Positions 25,755 to 37,408 of a stretch of 64,000 nt of DNA are shown here, piece after piece. The notes below the pieces were generated by a model, which was not told where the DNA came from, made no database searches, and was given only the letters and a program-made list of their open reading frames with translations. Source of the stretch: Sordaria brevicollis (Eukaryota; Ascomycota; Sordariomycetes; Sordariales; Sordariaceae); assembly GCA_033439795.1 (NCBI GenBank), contig JAUTDP010000015.1, positions 1,302,001 through 1,366,000 of the forward strand. Reading direction: 5' to 3'. Position 1 is the stretch's first letter. Every line of letters begins with the position of its first letter. Position numbers and translations under genes: made by a program.

Positions 25755-27556
25755 ACGCGAGAGAGTCAACATAGACTAGACGGTTCGTTTATATCAAGAA
25801 TGATATCGAACTCGATACGACCCGACATACCACGCAGCGAACTTTTTGAGAATTGCCAATACCACACCACCCTTTGACTAGGAATGGGCCTACTCTTGAG
25901 ATCTTCCCAATTCACCTAACGCTATCAATATTCCCCCCTCTCCAACCTCTCTCACACCCAAGCGTATGATGATCAGCAATGCTTCACACGCGATTTTGAA
26001 CCGAGCAAAGTTTGTATATCAAGATTATATCTATTGGACGGCACTGCATTGGCGTTAGAAGAAAACTAAAAGAGCTCACCGGGGAGTTTTTGGCTTTAGA
26101 TACACACGCTCCGGCGGCTTTTGGTCAGCATGGCACGGTGTTAACGGAAATCGGTGGGGGGAGAGCGAGAATGTTTGTTCCAAAGGAGGGCCGGGCCTTG
26201 TCCGGACATCCGGACTTGAGTAACCGGGGAACAACGGGAGATGCAGGTCTTTGTGTATATAGTCAGTGCAACGGGCTATCCTCCCAAGAGCTGGGCGAAA
26301 TCTCAGCATTGGGTTCGGTAGCCCGCGAGCCCAGAATAACATATAAACACTTTTGAACACCAACCGCTTCTTCAAGCAACGATGTGTGAGATCAAGCGCC
26401 ATACTACGCCTTACAGATTGGACGGGAAATCGCTGGGGAATACCGGCCTCGAGCTTCATGTCATTGGGCCACGCATCAAGCCTCGTGCCGGCGGCGTCGT
26501 TGACATGTATCCAAGCCTTCAGCCCACGAGTCCAAAAGGGAAGCCAGCTTGCAGCAGCATCGCCATCGACAGGTACTCAAAGTTGCGTGCTTCTACATTA
26601 CACCAGCTCACAAGCACGCTCACAAGCGCTTCGGCATACTCGGAAGAGCTCTGCACGTAACACATGTCATAACCAACCAAGCACATGTACAGGTCAGATC
26701 TCTACAGGGGACATTTCGGCTTCTACGGAGATACATAATCTCAAGCGTGAGAGCTTGAACCACGCGGACCGTACAGTCTGTACCGGGAAATGCGATCAGC
26801 CCTGTGAGTGATGTTGCCGGCCGGGGGGGTGGGTGTTCGAATTGATGTCCCATGCCCCGTGCCTGAAGAAATGCCATGTGCCAGACATGTCAGCCATGTG
26901 CTGCTAAGTTCCATGTGTCAAGTCACCACTCATGGTGAAGGAACGGACAAACTCGGTGAGAGTCGGGAGTCGGGGTTTCTGGGGAAGCTTGGTACGACCG
27001 ACGCTTTTGGGGGAGGTCCCGTCTTCCTGTCAGCTGCCAATCAACTGGATAGGACCGGCCAAATCCCAATTGATCGCCCAAGAAAGGCCCCACTAAAAAG
27101 TTGAACTGCCCTGAGCTTCCCGGTCCCGGCAACTTCCACAAGCTGCTGTGCCCGCTGACGATAACAAGCGCCGGACCCAATCGGGAGCTTGATGATTCCA
27201 TTCTTCCACTCCCGTCGCTTTCAAGGTTCCTCTGTTTCCTCAAGCCCGAGTTTCCGTTTCCTCTCTTTTCGCGATTCCAGTTCCCTGGTCCCTGCAACTT
27301 TGACTTTATCTGGAGACCAACCTTGAACGACGACTGGGGCAGATTTCAAAGCAACAAACACGCCAAACAACAAATTTGTCGCAAGACCAAAATTTTGAGA
27401 TTCGAATCATCTGAACTTGTCAACGTCGTCGCAACTCCGATCTATAGAGGAGACAGATCCCTGCTATACCTCAACCCACCTTTTAGTATATACACATCGA
27501 CACCAGGATATATCGCCAATAATCACCTCGTTATTACGGACAACAACACCATCAAG
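25755..27556. other. 1.8-kb intergenic interval and leader of the heme lyase gene
   Basis: No gene is supported here. The last 456 bases (27101-27556) happen to be free of stops in the frame of the heme lyase but contain no in-frame ATG, so I treat them as promoter and 5' UTR. Confidence 0.5.
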
Positions 27557-28489
27557 ATGAAGGAAATGGCAGGACAGGCCGGTGCCGGCAGCGAGGACAA
27601 GTGCCCCGTCGACCACAAGACGCGCGAGCTGTGGTTGCAACAAGCAAAGCAAGCAAAGGCCGCACAAGAGGCCGCCGCCGCCGCGACGACACCATCGCCA
27701 GAAAATGCCTTCACGACGCCAGTAGCAGCCCCAGCAGCACCAGTACCAGCAGCAGCACAACAGCCACCAGCAACAACCCCTCAATCTCAGATCCCCCAGC
27801 CGGCGCAACAAACAGCAGTTCCCGCCGCGCTTCCCACCTCTTCACAACCTTCGTCATGGTCCTCATGGCTCCCCTTCACATCATCCGGCTCTTCCGCCGC
27901 TTCTTCCGCCCCCGCGCAATCCCTCGGCGAACACCGCGAAATCTCCTCCATCCCCCGCGCCGCCACCACGGGTCCCTCCGCCTGCCCCTCCAACGCCGAG
28001 CAAGAAACCGGCGCCGACACCGCAACCGGTAACTGGGTGTATCCCTCCGAGAAGCAATTCTACGAAGCCATGAAGCGCAAGGGCCACGACGGTGCCTCAG
28101 CCGCCGACATGAAGACCGTCGTCCCCATCCACAACGCCGTCAACGAGCGCGCCTGGGCCGAGATCCTCCGGTGGGAAAAGCCCTTTACGGGTGAAGGGTG
28201 CGGATGCGCCGAGGGACCGAAGCTGCAGAGTTTCATGGGCGAGAGCAAGAGGATGACACCGAAAGCCAGGCTGAATACCTTGCTGGGATACACGGCGCCG
28301 TTTGATAGGCATGATTGGATTGTGGACAGATGTGGCACGCGGGTGGATTATGTCATTGATTTCTATGCGGGGAAGAATAATGATAAGGCGGGGGCGGGGA
28401 AGCTGAACTTTTATTTGGATGTGAGGCCCAAGTTGAATACGTGGGAGGGGGTGAAGATGAGGGCTTTGAGGGCTGTTGGGTTGAACTAA
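27557..28489 (+). CDS. mitochondrial holocytochrome c-type synthase (heme lyase), probably cytochrome c1 type, 310 aa
   Basis: The enzyme attaches heme covalently to apocytochrome c or c1 in the mitochondrial intermembrane space. It has one exon. The ATG at 27557 is the first in frame; MAGQ at 27566 is an alternative. A CPV heme-regulatory motif is at Cys16 (DKCPVDHKTR) and a weaker Cys-Pro (CPS) at about 143. Between them lies an Ala/Pro/Gln/Ser-rich stretch of about 100 residues, longer than in yeast enzymes. The catalytic domain covers about 158-305: WVYPSEKQFYEAMKRKG, VPIHNAVNERAW (His192 matches the heme-ligand His of human HCCS), GCGCAEGPKLQSF, PFDRHDWIVDRCG and FYLDVRP. The motifs MKTVVPIHN and CPVDHKTR, and the lack of the MGWFW start I recall for fungal CCHL, favour the c1-specific CYT2 class over CYC3; that choice is an inference. 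Confidence 0.9.
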   Translation: MKEMAGQAGAGSEDKCPVDHKTRELWLQQAKQAKAAQEAAAAATTPSPENAFTTPVAAPAAPVPAAAQQPPATTPQSQIPQPAQQTAVPAALPTSSQPSSWSSWLPFTSSGSSAASSAPAQSLGEHREISSIPRAATTGPSACPSNAEQETGADTATGNWVYPSEKQFYEAMKRKGHDGASAADMKTVVPIHNAVNERAWAEILRWEKPFTGEGCGCAEGPKLQSFMGESKRMTPKARLNTLLGYTAPFDRHDWIVDRCGTRVDYVIDFYAGKNNDKAGAGKLNFYLDVRPKLNTWEGVKMRALRAVGLN

Positions 28490-29312
28490 GAGGAGGGAGA
28501 AGAGGGGGGTGTGGATGGAGTCAACCGTGGACAAAAGGGTGAGTCTTGGCCCATGGCCTGAGAGACTAGGGCAATGGGTAAAACAGCCATTCCTCATGTC
28601 CACGGGTAGAGCAAGGGTAAACTCGGGTTGGTATATTGGGTAGAGATAGATCCCGGATCTTTGGAGTTACTGAGTATGTAGGATTTGCTGTACTATTAGT
28701 AGACATAGACCTTAACGTTGCATCTCACTCACGTTTGGGGTACAGACTTTGGTTTAAAACGGCGCATTGTACGGGAATCAGAATATTTTGATAGAGGATC
28801 ATAGACGGAAGTTAGGAGATCACGCAGCAGAGAATCACTCATGCCATGAAGGCGGTCACTCTCGACTTGGGTATACATTAGAAATTACTTTGACTATGAA
28901 TTTTTCTTGTTGGCCTTTGAGTTTCATGAAGCTCTCAGCTTCCTGCAGTGTGAGAACTCAACCCCCTATCCATCGCTCCTGCCCATGTATTGTCGAGATC
29001 GACAGGACCGCCTGGTCCGCGAGCCTCGCTGACGAGGAAGGTGCACCGGACATATCTGTAGAAGGAGGCCGGGGAAGGAGCTATGGGGACAGACAGGAAA
29101 GCAGGCAGATGCACAGGAAGTCAGGTCGTGGTCAAGCCTGACATGAAAGCCCTGATGGTCAGGAAGGGGTCTCCGTGTATCTGAGATTGATCTTCCCAGG
29201 CCGTTCGAGGTGCCAAATGGCCTCCTCGTTTCAACTCCTTCAATAAATTTCTTTTTTGTAAACAGAAACATTTTCCATGATAATTATCACCCCCCCCCCC
29301 CCCAACATCAAC
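28490..29312. other. convergent intergenic region with a C14 tract
   Basis: This 0.8-kb stretch lies between two converging genes. It carries a 14-base C run at 29290-29303, ten bases beyond the stop codon of the minus-strand gene, which would read as G14 in that transcript's 3' UTR. No gene is seen. Confidence 0.6.
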
Positions 29313-30935
29313 TCAGTCCTTTTTCGACAGCGGGATTTGTCCGAGAATGTCCTTCTCTGATGGGATTGGCACTGAGGAGAAGAGGAATGGCAAGTTAGTA
29401 AAAAGTCTCTAGACGAAAAGGAGCATGTCTTCAACCAGGGTGGCAACGTACCTTTCTTCCCGTCCCCAAGCCTCACTCTCACTGGCGATCTCGTTTCCAA
29501 TGCGTTCGTCTCAAGGTCCCACCCAGCAGCCTCTAGTGCTGCGAAGACTGTGCCCTTCTGTTCTCCCGACGCATAGCCCAGCAGCGGCATCTCGTTCTCG
29601 TAATGACTCTCTAGCCCATCCTTAAGCGCCGAGTCAAAGTGATAGGCGTGGCTGACAGCATCGAACCAGGCATCCAGCGGACTGTTCGCACCACTCGCAC
29701 CATTCGAGCCGCTCTCAGTCGGGCTGTTGGGAGAACTCGTTTTCTTCTTCTCCTGTTGGTGCTCCTCCTTCAACGCGATCCTCATCACGAAATTCCCTCC
29801 TTTGTGACATATCCCCATGAAATACCCGTCCGTCTCAAATTCATACCTATGGTAGCCTCCCTTCCACCTCGCCAGCTCTTTGACATCACCATATGTCCCA
29901 AACTCGCACGTCCCGGTATATCCACCAGATTTGCTCTCCATCCTGCCGAACCCAAACCATCCTCCATTCAGTTGCAAGATGCTCTCCCTCTCTGCGACCT
30001 CCTCCAGGCTTAAGATTCTTCCATGCTCCAACCACTCCCTAACCACCATCGTTGCCCTCTGCCTGTTCATAGTTCTGCACCTCACACTTCTCACAGCCCA
30101 ATAATTCATCGTCAAGTGCAGTCCCAGCAACACCAGCATCAAGCACCAGACCACTTGCTTATCCTGCACCACTTTAACCACCAAACTTCCCACTAACATT
30201 CCGAGCAGGCTGACCACCGTCTCCTGACTTGCCTCCTTGGCATTTAGTTCCGCCAAATTCCCCCTCAAGGCAAAGTGTGCCGACAGGCTGGCCTTGCTGG
30301 CATTAGCCGCCACCCCGCATAGACTCCTCAGCACGCCCGCGCCTATGATCACCCCCAACTTGGGAAAGTACGGCATCGCCGGCGTTAGGAGGTCCAGCAG
30401 TTGGGCCGAGTCATTCAGCAGATCGGCCAAGAACCTGTAGAATTTGCATTCGGGCTCGATGGCCGTTCCCAATCGGTGGGCGAATAAAATGGTGGCGATT
30501 CTCGAAATGGTGTCGCCTGCGATCTTGAGAATCAGGGCACCGGTCGGAGAAGAGGACGAGTCGCCCACCCCAAGGCCTTCGAGGACGGCGCGGTTGGCAA
30601 GGAGGGAGGTGATACTCGAAAAGAAGGCCTGGAGGGAGTCGTAGGTTTGGTAGGGCAGGTAGTCGGGGGTGACGGAGTGGGGGAAGCCAGCGGGAAGGAA
30701 GGCGTAGAAGAGGGCGGTCAAGGGAGGCGTTTTTGTTGGTTCCTGTTGGCAAAGTCAGAGTTGAGGTTGGGCAGGTAGGAGAGATGGTGATGAGACAAGT
30801 GGATGGACTTGTGGGAGATGGATTGTGTGATGGATCGAAATAGGTACGTACAGCTCTCAAACTCTCCGATGATTCACCAGTATACGTGCAAAGCACATTG
30901 CCCGCTGGGTCGATATCGTAGATTTTCCTGCTCAT
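29313..30935 (-). CDS. RUS/DUF647 family membrane protein (root UVB sensitive-like), 477 aa
   Basis: DUF647 (RUS) proteins occur in plants, fungi and animals; their molecular role is poorly known. Exons are 30935-30852, 30742-29452 and 29371-29313, with introns of 109 and 80 bp. The start MSRKIYDIDP gives a 28-residue first exon. Splicing yields LRAEPTKTPPLTALFYAFLP, then the signature AFLPAGFPHSVTPDYLPYQ and YQTYDSLQAFFSS. Further family features: LIFKIAGDT-like GALILKIAGDT, ATILFAHRLGTAIEPECKFYR, a hydrophobic segment LVVKVVQDKQVVWCLMLVLL and LTMNYWAVRSV. Without intron 2 (branch TACTAAC) the frame would end in unrelated sequence; splicing gives the short end GKKVPIPSEKDILGQIPL typical of the family, where a late IP(S/L).E.DIL-like motif is usual. 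Two to four membrane segments are likely. Confidence 0.88.
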
Positions 30936-31782
30936 GGTTCTCGATGGTTGTCTACATTGACAAAGCTTTGTGTTGTTGATGGTGAGGATAAGGAGATGTA
31001 AGCGGGAGAGTTGGCAATCAGTTGTTCGGTTGAAATATTCCACAGGATTAGGGCTTCGAAGCAAGATCTCCTTATCAGTGTTTGTCAATTTTCTGGATAC
31101 TGCAAACACCACGAGTACGGTGTCGTCGTGCGTCGTACATGAGAGTGTGCAGCAGTACGCGTGGGTTGTAACTGAGAGAGTCGCGACGAGGGACGCCAAG
31201 AGATGGTGAGCACCCCTGATGGAAGCTCTGGCATACCCTGACGTAAGACCGTGCCGTGATCAGCTGCATGTGCTACAAAGCCCCTGGCTTCGGTACGCTG
31301 GGACCGGGGTGTCGGGTTCCTATTGTATAAACAGCATTCTTCCTATACACAGTGGTGTTGACCGTCAGTAACTTGAAAAGAACTCGGAGGGTTTGCTTAG
31401 ATATCCTGTTAACATCAACACCAAGAAGAACCACATGAGGAACGGTCGCAGCGTTTGCGTTCATCTCATCTTGTCATTTACGACAGTTTCTTTGCTAGCC
31501 AGACCTTTCAGATGTCTCGGCCAACACTGTCTGTCCGCCAGGGACAGTGACCAGTCCTTGTCTTCGGTAGACTGTATCCCTAGCTTTTTGCTACCTTCCC
31601 GTCTTCGCTGGTAATATATCCACAGCCCGGGTTATGTACATTATGTTCTGTCAATTATCTCTTTCCACCAGGTCTAGCAAGCTTTGTCCTCCAGGATTAC
31701 CAAGTTCCTCCCTCCTGCGGATGGCATCGCGCAGTTTCTCCCCTAACCGCACCAGGGCGGGGTCCAGAGCAGCCACTTTCTC
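30936..31782. other. intergenic: RUS-gene promoter and MVD 3' flank
   Basis: An 0.85-kb interval between two minus-strand genes. No reading frame, RNA gene or repeat can be supported in it. Confidence 0.5.
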
Positions 31783-33052
31783 CTAAGAAGAGGAGCTCTT
31801 AACCGGGGTGCCATCCTCAGCCACCAGATACTCCTCCGTCGCAACGGGGCCCTCGCCAACGCTGGTCATGATGACACGGCTGACGCCGTTCTTGAGCAGA
31901 CCCGCCACGCTCTCGTCAAACGAAACGTTGGCCTTGAGACCCTCAACAGCGCCGGACTTCCAGCCATCAACGTGGCTCAGCACGCTGTACAGGCTGCCAA
32001 CCACAGCCTCGGTGTCCTTCTCGAGGTAGTAAATAACCGCGTTCGGGCCGGCATCGAACGTGTAAGCAGCCACGGTCCGGCCGGCGGCCGCGTTGATAGC
32101 CTCAACAGCACGAATAGCGGCGCGCGAGACATCGTTCATGTAGAAGATGGGCGGGTACGTATCGGCGCAGGTGGCGTGGAAGCTGTTGGAGTCGCGCATG
32201 GTGACCTCGGCGAAGCGCTCAAAGTCGCGCTCGGCAATGGCCTTCTCCATGATCTCCATGTTGCGGGGAACGACGGACTTGATACGTTCCTGGAAGAGTC
32301 CCGACGTGGCGACCGTCTGCTGCATACCAGAGGTCGAACTGACGCCCTTCTTGGCGGCGGACGCGACGAGGATGAGGGCGCGCATCTCGGGCCAGTGAGA
32401 GGCTTCGGCGACTTGGTCCGCCATCGAGTCGCTACCGTCGGCGGCGGAGCCCATCCGCCAGGCGACGTAGCCGCCGAATAAGCTGCGGCAGGCGGAGCCG
32501 GAGCCCTGGCGGGCGATCAGGCTCAGCTCGGCGGGGGAGGCGGGGAGCTCGTAGAGGTTTGCAATGGCGCGGACGAAGGCGGCGAAGCCGGCGGCGGAAG
32601 AGGCGAGGCCGGCGGCGGTGGGGAAGTTGTTCTCGGAGACGATGCGAAGGGGCATGGTGGAGAGCTTGGGGAGAGAAGGGTCGGCGGCCTCGAGGGCGGC
32701 GCGGCGGGCGCGCAGCTCGCGGAAGCAGGCCTGGGGGCGGGCGCCGGAGACGTCGGAGGGCTCGCCATTGAGAAGGAGGGAGTCGCCTTCGGGGTAGGAG
32801 GCAGAGCAGGAGGCGGTGGTGAGGGTGCGCAGGTCGGCCTGGGAGAGGGTGACGGAGAGAGAGCTGTTGGTGGGGAGGTTGAGCTTGGTGTCGCGCTTAC
32901 CCCAGTACCTGAACAAAGTTAAGTCAGTTCGAAAGTTCTCCCCCACGTGTTCGTCCGATGTTGAAGATTAAAGGAAAGGGTTGGGCTGACTTGACAACGG
33001 CAATGTTGACGGGGGCCGTGGTGCTGGCGCGGTAAACCTTTTCGGAAGCCAT
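31783..33052 (-). CDS. mvd1: diphosphomevalonate decarboxylase (ERG19/MVD1), 395 aa
   Basis: It catalyses the ATP-dependent decarboxylation of mevalonate diphosphate to isopentenyl diphosphate, the last mevalonate-pathway step toward sterols and isoprenoids, in the cytosol. Exons are 33052-32991 and 32908-31783 with an 82-bp intron whose donor is AA|GTCAGC. The join gives NIAVVKYWGKRD, the invariant N-terminal substrate-binding segment with Lys21 and the YWGK motif. The GHMP-kinase phosphate loop is FPTAAGLASSAAG (about 116-128), preceded by SENN. Further conserved blocks are QGSGSACRSLFGG and TFDAGPNAV, where Asp306 matches the catalytic Asp of yeast Mvd1. The length is normal for fungi and there is no sign of damage. 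Coding GC is high. Identification is certain. Confidence 0.97.
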
Positions 33053-33495
33053 TATGAATATGTTTTAAGGGGTTGATTATATACGGGGTATCGTTAAGGG
33101 GCGTATGGAAAGAACAGAGCGCGAAGGAAGAAAAAAGAACAAAAGACAATGTCGCGATGGTGATTGTTTGGTGGTTAGTTGCGATGGAACGGCGGGCGGT
33201 CAACAACAAAGAAGTTGGGAAAAGAAGCTACAGTCTGGAGGGGACCACGAGTCCACGACCCCCTTTCCCCCAGCAATCAATCATCGCCAGCTCTATCGCA
33301 GGGCAGCACTTTTGGCGGGGCTCATCACCAAGCGGGGCAAAGGTGGGGTCAAGGGGAGATTTGGAGCTCTGTCAGCCAAAGAAGCAGAGGACCCTGATGG
33401 ACGCCAAGCCTAGAACAAGCTAGCGCCTCCAGAAAGCTTGGGGCACATCAGATCTTGGCATTTATGTAACCACAGGGCAAGCACCGGCGGCCTGG

Positions 33496-33525
33496 CCCGT
33501 CCCCGTCCCCGTCCCCGTCCCCGTC
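33496..33525 (+). repeat. (CCCCGT)5 tandem repeat
   Basis: Five consecutive CCCCGT units (the first lacks one C). The minus strand reads as repeated GGGGAC and could form a G-quadruplex. It starts about 445 bp upstream of the MVD start codon. Confidence 0.85.
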
Positions 33526-36500
33526 TCTCCGTCATGGCCCGAACCGTCCTCTTCCACTTTACACAATCTCATCTCAAGATCTCTAGATCTGATCTCTCAC
33601 CTTGCCGTTGAAACCACCTGGCTGTCCGCATCTTTCAACATTTTGTCCTCTGCCTTCAACATTGACCTCTCCATGTGGACATCATGGTCACGCGCTTCAG
33701 TCCTCTATTGACCCCGATATCACAACCTCCAAACTTGATGACACTACAGAACAGAAATGGGCTCGGTCAAGATATACACTTCGAACGACACCGAGTTCAT
33801 TGCTTCAATTCCATCTTTCTGTCCAGGTCTCTAGAATAGGGATGGCTTCTCTTTTGCTTGGCCACAGATCTTGCCAGGACATCGCTCGTGATCCGTGAAC
33901 CGATCAGGAGATGAACGGCTCCGGACCGAGTCTCTCCCCAGAATAACTCAAACTCTCAACAGGCCTGCAGCCTCTCAATGCATGAGCCATGAGCTATTTT
34001 GGTGGTTAGGTAAACCATACTCCAACTTGGCTGACAGATTTCAAGACAATCGACTGAGACACTTCGAGGGCCCTCGGCATAACTTGCAAGTTACAGAAAG
34101 ATGAAGAGCTGAGACACATCAGCCAGGCTTCTCCGGGCACTTCACATCAGAGACAGTGTTCGAAAGATAATCAGGGAACATGCCGATTCACTGCCCTCGG
34201 CTGTCTTGCCTGAGTGCCTATGACGACTCATGTCTCAGCGAGCAATTCGAAATCTCCCCTGGCTGGCGAACAGAGTGGTAGACCAGTTCCAACATGGGCG
34301 CTTGACAGTCAGTTTGTCTACCGGTACTACAACCTAACCTTGGCGGAGGGTTTGGTGATATTCTGTCACAAACCACATCGTCGTGCTACTCCAGCAAGAC
34401 AAGCAACATGTTGTATGACTGTGAAGCCAGGTACAGTGTGATAGGACGGGTTGCTACATATCTGACCACTCGACTCCTCATCATCTTATCGACAAGCGGA
34501 GCCTGACAAAGATGAAGGTATCACAAAGCAAGGGGAGGGTTGGAGTTGTCTAGAGCCTCTCGAAGCCGGCCCTGCATATGGAAAGACGACGGAGTACAGA
34601 AAGTTAATATCTGTTACCACATGGCTAGGCTTGTCGATCCTTTCTTCTGGACCCGGCACCGACCATTTGCTTCGACAGTCCGAACCGGCCTGTCTGGGTT
34701 GAGGTGTCTAAACTTCAATGTCGAAATGCTTCCGAGGGATATGTTCGTCGAGAATAACGCGAGAAGCGTCTATTCGGACTTTTTGCACTTCGGAAACAGG
34801 AAGATGTGAAATAGAACTTGAACATGATGACTGCATCAAAGGGAACAGATACGAACTACGACTCTCATACGTTAAGCACGTTCATCATGTTCACAGGTAC
34901 AAACTCCAATGAGACCCAAAGGCAACACACCCCCAAAGACCCTTACACGATCCCGATCCCGTCTCAGATCTCATCTTGGTATTCTTATACGAACCACACG
35001 AAACCTCAAGTCAGGCTTGCCGCGTGAGATCCAAGATTTCGATTGAACTCATCAGCCTATCGACTCAACCACCCTGAGCAGGAGCGGGAGCTGGGCTGAA
35101 ATCCAGTCAGCCTCCAACTTTCCTCCTGGAGGTATGTATGAGAAAACTCTTACGCGTCCAGTCGCTTCCCGTACCCGTTCACACCGGACGAATACTCAAC
35201 CCGGCCGTCGCCGGAGACTATAACATGCTTTTTTCTCTTGCTTCTTCCGAAGCCGAAACCCTACATACATTAGCCGTCTTCATCTTTTGACTTCGCCTCC
35301 GCCATCATGCGGCGGCGGCAGGGGAAATAAAAACGCCACTACTTATCTTCCTTGCCCCAGAGTCTCTCTTTTCCCCTCAATCAGCCAGCCTATGGACGGG
35401 TTATGGGTAACAATCTACCGGAAACACACTGCAATTCGCGTAACACAAAGGTTATGCCGGCAGCCGCCGTTGAGGACTTTTTTTGAAGTATGTAAGGTAG
35501 GTATGTCAAAAGATGTAAAAGATTTATGTATGGTCAGAACGTAAGTAGGAAGGCAGTGTCGTTGGACGCCACGTGTTTCGTGTGCCTTCGTGTCTTGGAT
35601 CGTACTTCCTTTTATAAGAGGTGTTATAAAGCCATAACCCTTGTGAGGATGGATGGGTTGCCTGCCGAGACTCTCTTTAATATACTTACCTAGCGGAAAG
35701 TATGTATGACCGCTAACTAATATGGAAAGCCACGTGCCTGCTAGTATAAGGTAAGTAACATTTTTTTTCTTGGCTTGAGGAGGTGTCTGTTAAAAGTGGA
35801 AAAAATGACTTTGAGAGAAAAGGAATGCGGAATGACGCGGACTGCTTACGCCAGCTAACATTTAAAATCCATTAGGAGAGACTGGTGGTGGCTAACAATA
35901 AGCGTCGAGGGGGGGCAGTATCTAGATCAATCAGACGAGATGTTTCTGAGATGGAGAAACTTCACACAAGATCAATATCAGAGACAGACTCAAACACGTG
36001 CACTCCAGCCGCAACGAGGACGCTGATATAGACGCTCGCAACCAACCAGAGCCAATCATACTAAACCATCTATCCCAACACTTCTGTTTCTCTTGGGACT
36101 TCTCGTTTTATCATTATGTGATTACTAGGGCGAATGTCCTTGTGGTGGTCATGACATGGAGCTATGAGGAATGTCTAGAAGCTGTGATAGTCAGTACTGG
36201 ACCTAGCACAGCAGATATGGCTCGGAGACACTCACCAGTCATTCAGTCACCAAGAATGTGTAAAGGCAAGGGCCAAGGGGTAAGGTTATACCAGACCCTG
36301 ATCGCCACTGTCAACGAGGGTTATTATGCCCGAGTCATGCTTGGTACTTGACATTTAGACTTTCACACCACACCATCGTGTGTTGATTTTCATCATCGCC
36401 CAAACTCGATTCGAGGGGTTGGAAGCGGGCGGCGATTAGGTACCATGGGGCACACTGTACACTACACAATCAATGCCATACCATACCTAAGTAGCAATTT

Positions 36501-37379
36501 ACACACAATAAGCCAATAATAGCGTTACCATTCTTCCAACCCCGTCTGCTCAACATCAATCACCTCTCCAACACGAGATGATTATAATGCCCACCAGATT
36601 TCCATCCTTCACTTGCCTGCCAGAGTCCAACATACATGCCGTGCGGCCGCTCTGTGTTCCCCCCTTCCCCCTCATATGTCTCCCCATGTTTGGTTTGGTG
36701 TGATGGTGTCCCCATGTGCCCACGGGAACGTGCTTAATGGTGCTTGCCGTTCCCGCATCGGTACTACCGCTTGTGTTACCTACCACTCTTTCCTACTCCT
36801 ACTCCTACTCCGCAAAAGTAAGTACCTTATGTATGGTACTACCGCTTACCTCCCCTCCCGTCACATACCATCTAGGCAGGTTAGGACCGCTAATTGGGAT
36901 AAAGGAGTTAGGTTGTGAACATATGGAGACTGAATGGGTATGATTTAACATAGCCAGCCGGGGGCTACGGTAGTTAACCGTTCGGCCGGTCAACGAGAGG
37001 AAATACTCAAGGTTTCGATGAGATAGATAGACTCGTGAAGACTGCGGGGAAGGTTGAAGGTTGAACTGGACTGGGTAGTTAACCCGACCCGAACTTGAAC
37101 ATGATAGTAATCATGAGATGATCTCATCTGGATCTGTTCCAGTCCCGGTCCCGGTTCCGATACCTACCCTCCCCCTCACATCATGTTAGTAAGTTAGTAG
37201 AGGTAGTTGACTAGGTGGTATACCTGGTTTGCCCAGTATAGTTCGTACGTGGGTAGGTAGACACCCATCCCGTGACCATCAACCAGTATCAAAGCCTCCT
37301 TTTCTGCCTAGACTAGTTCCTGTTCCCAGTTTTAGTCCGGCCCCGTCAGCCAGCCATAAAATCCATATCTTTTGAACTG

Positions 37380-37408
37380 TACTGTCCAGACTGTCCAGAC
37401 TGTCCAAA
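37380..37408 (+). repeat. nonamer repeat ACTGTCCAG x3
   Basis: Three adjoining copies of a 9-bp unit, ACTGTCCAG, ACTGTCCAG and ACTGTCCAA, in an otherwise gene-free interval. Related CCAGTCCAGTCC sequence follows nearby at about 37425-37440. Confidence 0.75.

Noticed and set aside
33340..33352. Sterol-response-like TGACCCCACC on the minus strand upstream of MVD
   Set aside because: It only loosely resembles the SRE-1 consensus ATCACCCCAC and such short matches are expected by chance.
35998..36351. 117-codon plus-strand frame in the gene-free interval
   Set aside because: The start context and composition are unremarkable and no family is recognisable; not enough support for a gene.
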